Source: Burkholderiales bacterium (GTDB lineage Bacteria > Pseudomonadota > Gammaproteobacteria > Burkholderiales > Burkholderiaceae_C). From it: a stretch of 50,775 nt of DNA. Of this stretch, positions 15,984 through 24,981 are shown one piece after another. The position numbers and the translations under genes were made by a program. Position 1 is the first letter of the stretch, and each line of letters opens with the position of its first letter. The stretch spans positions 1 to 50,775 of the forward strand of contig JABEVE010000087.1 in assembly GCA_013044035.1 (NCBI GenBank), read 5' to 3'. Under the pieces are notes generated by a model, which was not told the DNA's origin, did no database searches, and was given only the letters and a program-made list of their open reading frames with translations.

Positions 15984-16502
15984 TCAGGCCAGTCCACGGC
16001 GTCGGCGCAACATGTCGACCTGGGCCGACATCACCCATGCATCTTCCTTGCACGGCTGGCCATAGACGTCGAGCGCAGGGTAGTAGTTGCGGCGCTTGGC
16101 CACGGTGTGAAAGCCGTAGCGCTCGTACAGCCGAATGGCGCGGTGGTTGCTGGGACGCACCTCCAGCCACAGCAACTGCGCGCCTTGCGTGGCCGCCGCG
16201 ACCAGCACGGCGTCGAGTAGATGCCGGCCCAGCCCCAGGCCGTGCAGCGCGGGGTCTACGGTGAGGTTGAGCAGGTGCATTTCCTCCGCCCCCGACATGG
16301 CGACGAAATAACCCAGCACGATGCCGTCCGGCCGCGCCAGTACTTGCACCTCATAGCGCGGGTTGAGCGAGTCGGCAAAATTGCCGCGGCTCCAGGGAAA
16401 CTCGTAGGCGCGCAGTTCGATGGACATGACCGCATTCAAGTCGGCTTCGGTCATGCCGCGCAGTTCGGCCGCGGGCAGTGGCGCGTTGAACTGGGCGCTC
16501 AT
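15984..16502 (-). CDS. rimI: ribosomal-protein-alanine N-acetyltransferase RimI
   Basis: A 172-residue GNAT acetyltransferase. The acetyl-CoA loop is seen in TVDPALHGLGLGRHLLDAVL, preceded by EEMHLLNL and followed by WLEVRPSNHRAIRLYERYGF, typical of RimI, which acetylates the N-terminus of ribosomal protein S18. Its start overlaps the tsaB stop (ATGA), so the two are translationally coupled; tsaB-rimI is a common bacterial pairing. Confidence 0.93.
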   Translation of the reverse strand: MSAQFNAPLPAAELRGMTEADLNAVMSIELRAYEFPWSRGNFADSLNPRYEVQVLARPDGIVLGYFVAMSGAEEMHLLNLTVDPALHGLGLGRHLLDAVLVAAATQGAQLLWLEVRPSNHRAIRLYERYGFHTVAKRRNYYPALDVYGQPCKEDAWVMSAQVDMLRRRRGLA

Positions 16503-17269
16503 GGATGCACCACCTCGACATGGCGGGCACGCTCGCGTTCTTCCGTGGTCAGCGCCACCTTGTCGCGCACGTATATGGGCAAGGCCTGCGCGGCAGCGAC
16601 GCTCTCTCCACGCGCATGCGCGGCACGCGCCAGCCGGGCGATCGCGGCGGCTTTGGGCGTGACGGTCAGGGCCTCATCGAGCGGCTTGCGCCAAGCCACG
16701 GGCAACGCTGCTGCCAGTGCCGCACGATGCGCGGCCCAGGCATGACCGAGCAGTTGCACATCCTCGGGTGGCGCCTCGCCCAAGGCTTGCACCCAAGCCA
16801 TCGCTGCAGCTTGCGGCGACGCAACCTGCGCCGGGGCGCGCAGGCGCAAGTTGCCGTCTGCACCCTGCTGCACCAGCGCCCAATACAGTTCGCCCATGCG
16901 GGCATCGTTGGCCACCAACAAGGTGGAGGCCGGCATGGCCGCGTGTTCTGCCGATGCCGCCACGGCGAGGAGTGTATGAACCGGCACGACCGGAATGTCC
17001 AGCCCGAACGCCAGGCCTTGCGCGGCAGCACAGGCGGCACGCAGCCCGGTGAAAGCCCCGGGACCGGCGCCGAAACCGATCAGCCCGATCTCGCCAAGCC
17101 GCAGGCCGGCTTCGGCGAGCAATTCCTGCACCAGTGGCAACAGGCGCTGCGAGGCGCGCGCGCCGCCAGGCTCGCTGCCGGCAAGGATGGCCCCATCCTC
17201 CAGTTGGAGCGCGACCGACAGCCACTCCGTGCTGGAGTCGAAGGCAAGCACATGCAGGGCTGATGACAT
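16499..17269 (-). CDS. tsaB: tRNA threonylcarbamoyladenosine biosynthesis protein TsaB
   Basis: A 256-residue ASKHA-fold protein, partner of TsaD and TsaE in transferring threonylcarbamoyl to A37 of tRNA. The family start LAFDSSTEWLSVAL and the segment GFGAGPGAFTGLRAACAAAQGLA are clear. ATG at 17269 is chosen because the fold begins there; the frame continues upstream through non-conserved sequence, and no strong ribosome-binding site is seen. First gene of the minus-strand run ending in moaC or tldD. The enzyme making its substrate is encoded at 2568-3674. Confidence 0.93.
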   Translation of the reverse strand: MSSALHVLAFDSSTEWLSVALQLEDGAILAGSEPGGARASQRLLPLVQELLAEAGLRLGEIGLIGFGAGPGAFTGLRAACAAAQGLAFGLDIPVVPVHTLLAVAASAEHAAMPASTLLVANDARMGELYWALVQQGADGNLRLRAPAQVASPQAAAMAWVQALGEAPPEDVQLLGHAWAAHRAALAAALPVAWRKPLDEALTVTPKAAAIARLARAAHARGESVAAAQALPIYVRDKVALTTEERERARHVEVVHP

Positions 17270-17590
17270 GCGGGGGCTGAATCGGGCAGGACTATGGATG
17301 ACGGTAGCGTGAAAGCGGTGCAGGCATGGCGCCCTTCCGCGTGCTGCCACGCACCCAGCCCCCACCTGCAACCAAGTTTAGCCGTCCGGCAGAACCTGTT
17401 CATCATCAGCCGCCGAAAAGCATGCACCCCAAGGCATGCCGATGCGCGCCAAGGTGATGACGTCGCGTCGATGTCGCGTCGGCGTTGAAGCGGTTGTCGG
17501 CCGTGACTGCGGGGTTCGGCGCCAGATTGCGCCTCGCTGCTTGCGTTCGCGGCGAAGCCGGCCTGAGCATGGGCCGTCTGCGTACCCGAA
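17270..17590. other. intergenic region without a supported gene
   Basis: About 320 bases between the tsaB start and the terminator of the PsiF-like gene. It should contain the tsaB promoter. I see no conserved coding frame, repeat or clear promoter pair. Confidence 0.5.
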
Positions 17591-17628
17591 AACAAAAACG
17601 CGCGGCTTGTCAGCACAAGCCGCGCGTT
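17591..17628 (-). terminator. intrinsic terminator of the PsiF-like gene
   Basis: A perfect 14-bp stem, AACGCGCGGCTTGT (17597-17610) with ACAAGCCGCGCGTT (17615-17628) around CAGC, is followed on the minus strand by TTTTTGTTTT. It starts 14 bases past the stop of the small secreted protein gene. Confidence 0.88.
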
Positions 17629-17642
17629 CAGTGTGACAACGG

Positions 17643-17867
17643 TCAGCCCTTGTGCATGCACTGGTCGATGAAGTTCTTGGCCTGCTCACCGGAGAGCCCC
17701 TGAGCCGCGGCTTCCTGCTCACACTTGGCTTTTGACGGCACTCCGGTCTGGCCTTGCGAGGCGCCGGCGGTCTGGGCACTGGCGGACGCGAACCCGAAAG
17801 ATGTCAAAAGTGCCGCGGTGGCAAGTGCTCGAATCCATGGGCTTCGGAAAGGTGTGGCTGTTCGCAT
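17643..17867 (-). CDS. small secreted PsiF-repeat-like protein
   Basis: A 74-residue protein with a Sec signal peptide (about 1-32, ending ASASA before QTAG) and a short mature part containing KCEQEAAAQGLSGEQAKNF followed by IDQCMHKG. The two Cys bracket a helix in the manner of PsiF repeats, a periplasmic family of unknown function first seen in a phosphate-starvation gene. The start has AAGGAG 7 bases upstream; the frame continues upstream but without a signal peptide. It stands alone with its own terminator. Confidence 0.75.
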   Translation of the reverse strand: MRTATPFRSPWIRALATAALLTSFGFASASAQTAGASQGQTGVPSKAKCEQEAAAQGLSGEQAKNFIDQCMHKG

Positions 17868-18239
17868 GAGAAACTCCTTGATGAGTGAACAATGGTGCGC
17901 AGAATGGAACCAACGCGCAGAGTCATTGAGCAAGCGATGTGCCAGTGTCCATTTCCTGTTCGAAATCAAGACGTTCATACCCAGTCATGGATCGAAAATC
18001 CGGATGTCGAAGCTGAAACCGGGGATTCGGCGCCGAGAACGTCCTGCTGAGACGACACGATGCCCATCGTTGCGATAACCCGCTGATTTTTTGACGCATT
18101 TTTGTCCCGAACTCACGACAACCCCATGTCCGCACTATCGTCGCCACGCACGGGCTGATCGCCACTCCGCCCCTGACCGCCCGCTGTGCGCATCGTGTTG
18201 TCGCGTCCCCACGACCCACCTTCCAACCAGTAACTGCCG
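17868..18239. other. divergent spacer between PsiF-like gene and dacB
   Basis: About 370 bases that must carry promoters for both divergent genes. Two T-rich patches (18085-18108) stand out. I found no gene and no convincing -35/-10 pair. Confidence 0.45.
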
Positions 18240-19694
18240 ATGAATCGAACCCGTCGACTTCTGTGCTCCAGCCTGGCCATGGCCGCCATTCCTGCGGGGT
18301 TCGCACCCCCGGCCCGGGCTCGGGCTCGGGCGCACATGCGGGAACAGTTGCCTGCTGCGGTTGCGCAGGCCCTGGCCCAGGCCCGCATTCCTGCCTCGTC
18401 CTGCAGCTTCATGGTGCAGCCATTGGGGCATGCCGAGCCCACACTCGCCTTCAACACGCAGCAGCCGATGAACCCGGCTTCGCTGATGAAGCTGGTACCC
18501 ACCTATGTCGCGCTCAACCTGCTGGGGCCCGCCTACCGCTGGAAGACGCCGGTGTACACGGTGGGGCCGCTGCAAGGTGGCGTGCTCTCGGGCGATCTGG
18601 CCTTTGTCGGCAGCGGCGACCCGCACCTGATGGCCGACAACCTGTGGAGCCTGGCTCAGCGCCTGCGCGACTTGGGACTGCGCCGCATCGACGGCAACGT
18701 GCTGATCGATCGCAGCGCGTTCGACCTGCCGCCGCACGACCGCGCCGCCTTCGACGGCGATACCCTGGCGCCCTACAACGTCGGCCCCAACGCCTTCCTG
18801 CTGAACTTCGGCGCCATGCGCCTGAGCTTCCAGCCCGAGCCACAGCGCGGCCAGGTGGGCATTGCGGTGGAGCCGCCGCTGGCGGGCTTTCATGTGGCGC
18901 AGCGCCCGCACCTCGATGGCGCGGCCTGCGGCGCGTGGAAAGATCGCCTGCATGCCAACTTCGATCAGCCGCTGGCCCCTGCCTTCACCGGGCAGTATTC
19001 GCCGCAGTGCGGGGAGCAGACCTGGAACATCGCCGCGCCCCTGTCGGCCGACGCATTCGCTCAGGGCATCCTGGCCGCCTTGTTCATGCAGGTGGGCATC
19101 GTCTGGAACGGGCAGGTGGTGTCGGGTCGGCTGCCGCCGACTGCCAACCTGCTCACGGCCTGGGAATCCGAGCCGCTGGCGGTGATCGTGCGTGACATCA
19201 ACAAGTACAGCAACAACGTCATGGCACAGCAGGTGTTCCTCACGCTGGCGCTGCAAACCTATGGGCCGCCGGCCGACTTCGCCCGCGCCGCGCAAGCCGC
19301 CAACCAGTGGCTGGATGCGCATCAGCTCGCCATGCCCGGTCTGGTGCTGGACAACGGCTGCGGGCTGTCACGTATCGCCCGCATTTCCGCCGACGACATC
19401 AACCGCCTGCTGCGCTCCGCCTGGGCTTCGCCAGTGATGCCGGAGTTCATCGCCTCGCTGCCACTCACGGGTGAGGACGGCACGCTCAAACGTCGCTTCG
19501 ACGGTCGCCCGGAAGCTGGCCTGATCCACGCCAAGACCGGCAGCCTGCGCAATGTGTTGAGTCTGGCCGGCTATGTGCAATCGCCGACCACGGGCCGCCG
19601 CTCCACCGTGGTGGCGCTGATCAATGACCCACGCGCGGCCGGCGGCTGGGGTACGATTGAAGCCTTGCTGGACGACGCGCTGCACAACGCCTGA
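18240..19694 (+). CDS. dacB: D-alanyl-D-alanine carboxypeptidase/endopeptidase DacB (PBP4)
   Basis: A 484-residue class C penicillin-binding protein of the S13 peptidase family, which trims or splits peptidoglycan peptides in the periplasm. The three active-site motifs are present: SLMK at 81-84 in NPASLMKLVPTYVAL, SNN in KYSNNVMAQQVF, and KTG in HAKTGSLRNVLS. An N-terminal signal peptide is followed by an Arg/Ala-rich stretch (ARARARA) around residues 25-31. The ribosome-binding site is not obvious. A SemiSWEET gene begins 22 bases after its stop. Confidence 0.92.
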   Translation: MNRTRRLLCSSLAMAAIPAGFAPPARARARAHMREQLPAAVAQALAQARIPASSCSFMVQPLGHAEPTLAFNTQQPMNPASLMKLVPTYVALNLLGPAYRWKTPVYTVGPLQGGVLSGDLAFVGSGDPHLMADNLWSLAQRLRDLGLRRIDGNVLIDRSAFDLPPHDRAAFDGDTLAPYNVGPNAFLLNFGAMRLSFQPEPQRGQVGIAVEPPLAGFHVAQRPHLDGAACGAWKDRLHANFDQPLAPAFTGQYSPQCGEQTWNIAAPLSADAFAQGILAALFMQVGIVWNGQVVSGRLPPTANLLTAWESEPLAVIVRDINKYSNNVMAQQVFLTLALQTYGPPADFARAAQAANQWLDAHQLAMPGLVLDNGCGLSRIARISADDINRLLRSAWASPVMPEFIASLPLTGEDGTLKRRFDGRPEAGLIHAKTGSLRNVLSLAGYVQSPTTGRRSTVVALINDPRAAGGWGTIEALLDDALHNA

Positions 19695-19716
19695 GTCCGG
19701 GTCCGTCAGCCGCATC

Positions 19717-19986
19717 ATGCACCTATCCGACTGGTTGGGCTTCACTGCCGCAGCCTTGACCACGGCCTCCTTCATTCCGCAGGTTTGGCTGACTCTGCGC
19801 ACGCGCGACGTTTCCGGCATTTCACTGGGCATGTATGCGGTCTTCACGGCGGGCGTGTTCTTGTGGCTGATCTACGGCATCGTCGAGAACTCCTGGCCCA
19901 TCATCGTGGCCAACACCGTCACCTTCGGCCTCGCCGCCAGCGTTCTGCTGCTGCGGTTGCGCCACGGGCAGCCGCCGCGCGAGTAG
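19717..19986 (+). CDS. SemiSWEET / PQ-loop family transporter
   Basis: An 89-residue protein with three predicted transmembrane helices and the PQ motif in ASFIPQVWLTLRTRDVSGIS, then a helix with GMYAVFTAGVFLWLIYGI. This is the three-helix SemiSWEET half-transporter, which dimerises and carries small sugars; some members have no tested substrate. It follows dacB closely on the same strand and may share its transcript. The start is set by the domain; no strong ribosome-binding site is seen. Confidence 0.85.
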   Translation: MHLSDWLGFTAAALTTASFIPQVWLTLRTRDVSGISLGMYAVFTAGVFLWLIYGIVENSWPIIVANTVTFGLAASVLLLRLRHGQPPRE

Positions 19987-20113
19987 CGCCGTTCATGGGG
20001 GTTGAATGGCGCAGCGCAGCTTGGCGCCTCATGGGCCACTGCCTAGAATCGTTGGCAGCCGAGCGCGGGAATCGTTCGCGAAGGGCTGGTTGACAACAAC
20101 GAGGAGACACCCT

Positions 20114-20803
20114 ATGCGCATCCTGATAGCCGAGGACGATCAGGTCCTGGCCGATGGTCTGACGCGCTCGCTGCGAGCCAGTCACTACGCCGTCGATCAG
20201 GTCGGCGACGGCGCGGCGACCGACTCGGCGCTGCAGACCAGCGAGTTCGATCTGCTCATCCTCGACCTCGGCCTGCCGCGGCTGTCGGGTTTCGAGGTGC
20301 TGCGGCGGTTGCGCAGCCGCGGCAACACCCTGCCCGTGCTCATCCTCACCGCGGCGGACAACGTGGAAGACAAGGTGCGCGGCCTTGACCTGGGGGCCGA
20401 CGACTACATGGCCAAACCCTTCGAGTTGGCGGAGCTGGAGGCACGGGTGCGCGCACTGACGCGTCGCGGCATGGGCGGCGCCAGCCCCACCATTCGCCAC
20501 GGCCCGCTGAGCGTCGACCTGCCCGGGCGCGTGGTGATGCTCGATGACAAGGTGGTCGACCTCTCCGCGCGTGAACTCGCCTTGCTCGAAGTTCTGCTCA
20601 AACGCACCGGCCGGCTGGTGAGCAAGGACCAGTTGGTCGATCACCTGTGCGTCTGGGGCGAGGAGGTGAGCACCAACGCCATCGAGGTCTACGTCCACCG
20701 CCTGCGTAAGAAAATCGAGGTCGGTCCCGTGCACATCGCCACCGTCAGGGGCTTGGGGTATTGTCTGGAAAAAATCCCAGGCGCGCCTCAACAAATCGCC
20801 TGA
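20114..20803 (+). CDS. OmpR-family response regulator (TctD/QseB-like)
   Basis: A 229-residue two-component regulator. Receiver domain: acidic pair Asp8-Asp9, phospho-acceptor Asp51 (LILDLGLPRLSG), Lys101 in YMAKPF. The C-terminal winged helix (from about 130) has the usual LSARELALLEVLLKRTGRLV and VYVHRLRKKIEV. GAGGAG precedes the ATG. The partner kinase starts 25 bases downstream. The targets are unknown; TctD-like regulators often control uptake of tricarboxylates, but no such transporter is in the window. Confidence 0.92.
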   Translation: MRILIAEDDQVLADGLTRSLRASHYAVDQVGDGAATDSALQTSEFDLLILDLGLPRLSGFEVLRRLRSRGNTLPVLILTAADNVEDKVRGLDLGADDYMAKPFELAELEARVRALTRRGMGGASPTIRHGPLSVDLPGRVVMLDDKVVDLSARELALLEVLLKRTGRLVSKDQLVDHLCVWGEEVSTNAIEVYVHRLRKKIEVGPVHIATVRGLGYCLEKIPGAPQQIA

Positions 20804-20828
20804 TCGCGACCGGGCGCCATCATCCTTC

Positions 20829-22349
20829 ATGGCCAGTCTGCCCCAGTTGGACGAAGTCGCCAGGACCGAGTCCACACCACCCGGGCGCCGGCCACGCCAG
20901 CGCTCACTGTTCGGAGAAATTCTGGACTGGATGCTGGTGCCGCTGCTGCTGGTCTGGCCGCTTTCCATCGGCATCACCTATCTGGTGGCGCAGGCCATCG
21001 CCACCCAGCCCTTCGACCAGGGCCTGGAGCGGCGTGTCGCTGTGCTGGCCGAACTGGTGCAACGCAGCCCCCAAGCGGTCCGGCCGTTGCTTCGACAGCC
21101 GGGAACCGACACCCTGGCCGGCGGCGACCCGGTGCTGATGCAAGTGCGCGGCGCCCACGGCCAGTTGCTGGGTGGCGACGCCAACCTGCCGCTGCCGCCC
21201 GACGCCGCCGCGCCCTGGCCCGATGGTGTGCATCTGCGCGACGCCGAAGTGAGTGGCCAGGAGTTGCGCATCGCCTGGCGCTGGCTGGCCGCACCCGTCT
21301 TGCCCGTGACCGCGGCACCGACCGTTGCGTCCACACACGCGGCGGATCGGCCGGCACTGCTGCTGGTCCAGGTGGCCGAGGGCTTGAAAAGCCGCACGCT
21401 GCTGGCGCGTGACATCGTGCGCGGGGTCATCCTGCCGCAGTTCGTCATCGTGCCCATCTCCATCCTGCTGGTGTGGTTCGGGTTGGGCCAGGGCATCATT
21501 CCGCTGAACGAATTGCAAGCGCGCATTCGCCGCCGCCGGCCCGACGACCTGAGCCCGATCGACCAGCGCGAGGCACCCGAGGAAATCGCCCCGCTGGTGG
21601 ACTCGATCAACGGCTTGCTCGGCCGACTGGAACAATCCATCCTCACGCAAAAACGCTTCATCGCCGACGCCGCGCATCAGTTGAAAACACCGCTGGCCGG
21701 CTTGCGCATGCAGGCCGAGCTGGCGGCACGCCAGACCGACCCGCAGGAGTTGCGTGCCAGTCTGCGGCAGATCAGTCTTTCCGTCGTGCGCACCACGCGC
21801 TTGGTAAACCAATTGCTGCTGCTGGCGCGCGCCGAGAACCAGGGCGTGGCCGCGCATGGCGCGCTCAGCAGCGTGGACCTGCGCAGGCCGGTACGCGATG
21901 CCGTGCAAGAACTCGCGCCGATGGCCCTCGGCAAGGGGCTGGATCTGGAGTTCGACGCGCCCGATACGCCGCTATGGGTGCGTGGCCACGCCCTGCTGCT
22001 GCACGAATTGACGAAAAACCTGGTGGACAACGCCATCGCCTACACCCCACGTGGGGGCAGCGTGACCGTCCGTCTGAAAGCCGATGCCACCAACTGGCGC
22101 ATGCTGTTGAGCGTCGAAGACAGCGGCCTGGGCATCGCCCCGGCTGAGCGTGAACTGGTGTTCCGTCCCTTTTACCGCGTGCTGGGCACGGGGCATGACG
22201 GCAGCGGCCTGGGCTTGTCCATCGTGCAAGAAATCGCGCGCCAGCACAGCGCCATCATCGAACTGGCCGACAACCCGGTCTGCACCGGCCGCGACACGCC
22301 GGGGCTGGTGGTACGCCTGCACCTTGCGGCAGCGGAACCCCCGGGCTGA
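20829..22349 (+). CDS. sensor histidine kinase (TctE-like)
   Basis: A 506-residue membrane kinase. TM helix 1 at about 33-57, a periplasmic sensor of some 140 residues of the two-component sensor N-terminal type, TM helix 2 at about 199-219, a HAMP-like linker, then the H box DAAHQLKTPLAGLRMQ with His283, the N box LTKNLVDNAIAY, and G boxes DSGLGI and GSGLGLSIVQEIARQH. It phosphorylates the regulator encoded upstream. The gene converges with topB, with 59 bp between stops. Confidence 0.92.
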   Translation: MASLPQLDEVARTESTPPGRRPRQRSLFGEILDWMLVPLLLVWPLSIGITYLVAQAIATQPFDQGLERRVAVLAELVQRSPQAVRPLLRQPGTDTLAGGDPVLMQVRGAHGQLLGGDANLPLPPDAAAPWPDGVHLRDAEVSGQELRIAWRWLAAPVLPVTAAPTVASTHAADRPALLLVQVAEGLKSRTLLARDIVRGVILPQFVIVPISILLVWFGLGQGIIPLNELQARIRRRRPDDLSPIDQREAPEEIAPLVDSINGLLGRLEQSILTQKRFIADAAHQLKTPLAGLRMQAELAARQTDPQELRASLRQISLSVVRTTRLVNQLLLLARAENQGVAAHGALSSVDLRRPVRDAVQELAPMALGKGLDLEFDAPDTPLWVRGHALLLHELTKNLVDNAIAYTPRGGSVTVRLKADATNWRMLLSVEDSGLGIAPAERELVFRPFYRVLGTGHDGSGLGLSIVQEIARQHSAIIELADNPVCTGRDTPGLVVRLHLAAAEPPG

Positions 22350-22408
22350 AGTGAAGAGTGCTTTGCGGGGCCGGCCGACTCCAATCTCCTTGCGCGTCGG
22401 CCGGGCGC

Positions 22409-24964
22409 TCAGCGCGCCGCCTTGCGTGCCGGGGCCTTCTGCGCTGCCGTCTTGGCTGGCGCACCCGGCTTGGTCGTGGCCACGGGACGAGGAACGAACT
22501 CGAAGCCGACCTTGCCGTCCGGCTGGCGCACCAGGAAGGCCTTGAACTTACGCTTGGTGCGGGCGGAAATGAAACCATCGAGCAGGTCGGTGCGGCCTTC
22601 GCTCAGCAGCTTGCGCATCTGAGCCGGGTCGATCGGCTGTTGCAGGATGATCTTGCCGCTGCGGAAGTCACAGGACGGCGCAGGCCCCACGCTGTGCTCG
22701 CAGACATAGGCGTTGCCGGCATCGAAGACCGCGCCACTGCACTTTGGGCAGGCGCCCAGCGGCTCCTGATCGGTGAAATCCGGAGCTTCGGCGCCCTCGC
22801 CGGTCGAGGGCTGACCGAAGTCGAATTCGAGCTTCCACTGCCCCGCCTCGCCTTCGCGCGCGAGCTTGAGTTCGGCGGCGAAGGGTCGGCCCATCTTGCT
22901 GCGAAATCCGGTGAGCGGGCCCAGACGCTTGTGCGTCAACAGTTGCTCCACCTCGGCGATCTCGAAACTGCGTCCGGCCGGATGTTTGCCGATGGAAAAA
23001 TCGCACTGAGTGCAGGCGAAGCGGTGGTAGTTTTCCTTCACCACGCCGCCACAGTTCGGGCAGGGTGTCTTGAGCGTGGCATAGTCGCCCGGCACGCTGT
23101 CACGGTTGAATTCCTTGGCGCGCCTGACGATAGCCTCGGTCATCGACGCGATTTCCTGCATGAAGGCGTCGCGCTGCATCTGTCCACGCTCCATCTGCGC
23201 CAGCTTGTGCTCCCACTCGCCAGTGAGTTCAGGCTTGGTGAGTTCTTCCACGCCCAGCCCGCGCAGCAGGGTCATGAGCTGGAAGGACTTGGCCGTGGGC
23301 ACCAGCTCGCGGCCTTCGCGCAACATGTATTGCTCGGCCAGCAGGCCCTCGATGATGCTCGATCGCGTGGCCGGCGTGCCCAGCCCCTTGCCGGCCATGG
23401 CTTCGGCGTAGTCCTCGTCATCCACCATCTTGCCGGCGTTTTCCATCGCGCTCAGCAGCGTCGCTTCGGTGTAGCGCGCCGGCGGTTTGGTTTTGTGCTC
23501 GAGCAGCTCGACGGTTTCGGCGGCGACCTTCTCGCCGGGCTCGACCGCGACGAGATTGGCATCGTCGCCCTGTTGCGCGCGGCCATAGATTTCCAGCCAG
23601 CCGGGCACCACCAGCACGCGGCCCTCGGTGCGGAACTGGTGCGCGTCGATGCGGCTGATGCGGGTGGTGACGTGAAATTCGGCCGCCGGGAAAAACACCG
23701 CAAGGAAGCGCCGCGCCACCATGTCGTACAGCTTGGCCTCGGCCTCGCTCAACGCCTTGGGCACTTGCGGCGTGGGAATGATGGCGAAGTGGTCCGACAC
23801 CTTGGCGTTGTCGAACACGCGCTTGGTCGGCTTGACGTAGCCCTTGTCCAGCGCGCTGCGGGCGAAGCCGGCCAAGAGCGCAGCGGCGCCCTCGCCTTCC
23901 CCCAGCACCTTGAGGGTGTCACGGGCGACGGCCACATAGTCTTCGGGCAGGTGGCGCGAGTCGGTGCGCGGATAGGTCAGAGCCTTGTGCTTTTCGTACA
24001 GCGACTGCGCCAGCGACAGCGTCATCTTGGCAGAAAAGCCGAAACGCGAATTGGCCTCGCGTTGCAGGGTGGTGAGGTCGAACAGCGCCGGCGAGATCTG
24101 CGTTGCCGGTTTGGATTCGTCGGTAACCTCGGCCGTCTTGCCGGCGCAGGCGGCCACGACGGCCTCGGCCCGGGCACGGTCCCACAAGCGGTCGGCGCGG
24201 CGATCGCCGTCGTCCGCATCTTTCTTGAACGCCGGGTCGAACCACTTGCCACTGTAGTTGCCGGCGGCGGCGGCGAAACCGGCCTGCACTTCGTAGTATG
24301 GCCGCGCCACATGGCGCCGGATCTGTTCCTCGCGCGCCACCACCACCGACAGCGTCGGCGTCTGCACCCGGCCCACCGGGGTGAGGAAAAAACCGCCATC
24401 GCGCGAGTTGAACGCGGTCATCGCCCGCGTGCCGTTGATGCCCACCAGCCAGTCGGCCTCGCTGCGGCAGCGTGCGGCCGAAGCCAATGGCTGCATCTCG
24501 GCGTCGCTGCGCAAATGCGCGAAACCATCGCGGATGGCTTGCGGCGTCATCGACTGCAGCCACAGGCGCTGCACCGGCTGCTTGGCACTGGCGTATTGCT
24601 GGATCAGGCGGAAAATCAGCTCGCCTTCGCGCCCCGCGTCGCAGGCATTGACCACGGCCGTGACGTCCTTGCGCTTGAGCAGTTTGGCGATGGCCGAGAG
24701 CCGCGACTTGGTCTTCTCGATCGGCTTGAGGTCGAAGTGGGTGGGCACAACCGGCAGGTTGGCGAAACTCCACTTGCCGCGCTTGACCTCGAAGGCCTCG
24801 GGGGCGCCGATTTCCACCAGATGACCGACGGCCGAGGTGACGAGGTACGACTCGCTCTCGAAATACTCATCATGCTTGTCGAACTTGCCGGCGGTTGGCG
24901 TGAGGGCGCGCACGATGTCTTGCGCGACGCTGGGCTTTTCGGCGATGACGAGGGTTTTGCTCAT
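22409..24964 (-). CDS. topB: DNA topoisomerase III
   Basis: An 851-residue type IA topoisomerase, which decatenates and relaxes DNA through a single-strand break. Toprim domain at the start (KTLVIAEKPSVAQDIVRAL, NACDAGREGELIF with the acidic triad at 107-115), the helical core with LTPVGRVQTPTLS, and the catalytic Tyr331 in TYPRTDSRHLP. The C-terminal part carries a four-Cys zinc ribbon (CPNC, CTQC at about 650) and a second domain (CPKC...CEH...SCDF) followed by topoisomerase C-terminal repeats and a basic Ala/Lys tail. It starts 17 bases after the TlpA-family gene, so the two are likely one operon. A long open frame exists on the opposite strand but is a shadow. Confidence 0.95.
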   Translation of the reverse strand: MSKTLVIAEKPSVAQDIVRALTPTAGKFDKHDEYFESESYLVTSAVGHLVEIGAPEAFEVKRGKWSFANLPVVPTHFDLKPIEKTKSRLSAIAKLLKRKDVTAVVNACDAGREGELIFRLIQQYASAKQPVQRLWLQSMTPQAIRDGFAHLRSDAEMQPLASAARCRSEADWLVGINGTRAMTAFNSRDGGFFLTPVGRVQTPTLSVVVAREEQIRRHVARPYYEVQAGFAAAAGNYSGKWFDPAFKKDADDGDRRADRLWDRARAEAVVAACAGKTAEVTDESKPATQISPALFDLTTLQREANSRFGFSAKMTLSLAQSLYEKHKALTYPRTDSRHLPEDYVAVARDTLKVLGEGEGAAALLAGFARSALDKGYVKPTKRVFDNAKVSDHFAIIPTPQVPKALSEAEAKLYDMVARRFLAVFFPAAEFHVTTRISRIDAHQFRTEGRVLVVPGWLEIYGRAQQGDDANLVAVEPGEKVAAETVELLEHKTKPPARYTEATLLSAMENAGKMVDDEDYAEAMAGKGLGTPATRSSIIEGLLAEQYMLREGRELVPTAKSFQLMTLLRGLGVEELTKPELTGEWEHKLAQMERGQMQRDAFMQEIASMTEAIVRRAKEFNRDSVPGDYATLKTPCPNCGGVVKENYHRFACTQCDFSIGKHPAGRSFEIAEVEQLLTHKRLGPLTGFRSKMGRPFAAELKLAREGEAGQWKLEFDFGQPSTGEGAEAPDFTDQEPLGACPKCSGAVFDAGNAYVCEHSVGPAPSCDFRSGKIILQQPIDPAQMRKLLSEGRTDLLDGFISARTKRKFKAFLVRQPDGKVGFEFVPRPVATTKPGAPAKTAAQKAPARKAAR

Positions 24965-24981
24965 GGATGCTTGCGTTGAAT

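Noticed and set aside
17270-17642. Short plus-strand frames near 17294-17703
   Set aside because: No ribosome-binding sites, no family likeness, and they overlap the terminator of the PsiF-like gene.
22358-24979. An 873-codon open frame on the plus strand opposite topB
   Set aside because: It is an antisense shadow of a GC-rich gene: no family signature, and topB on the other strand has all type IA topoisomerase motifs.
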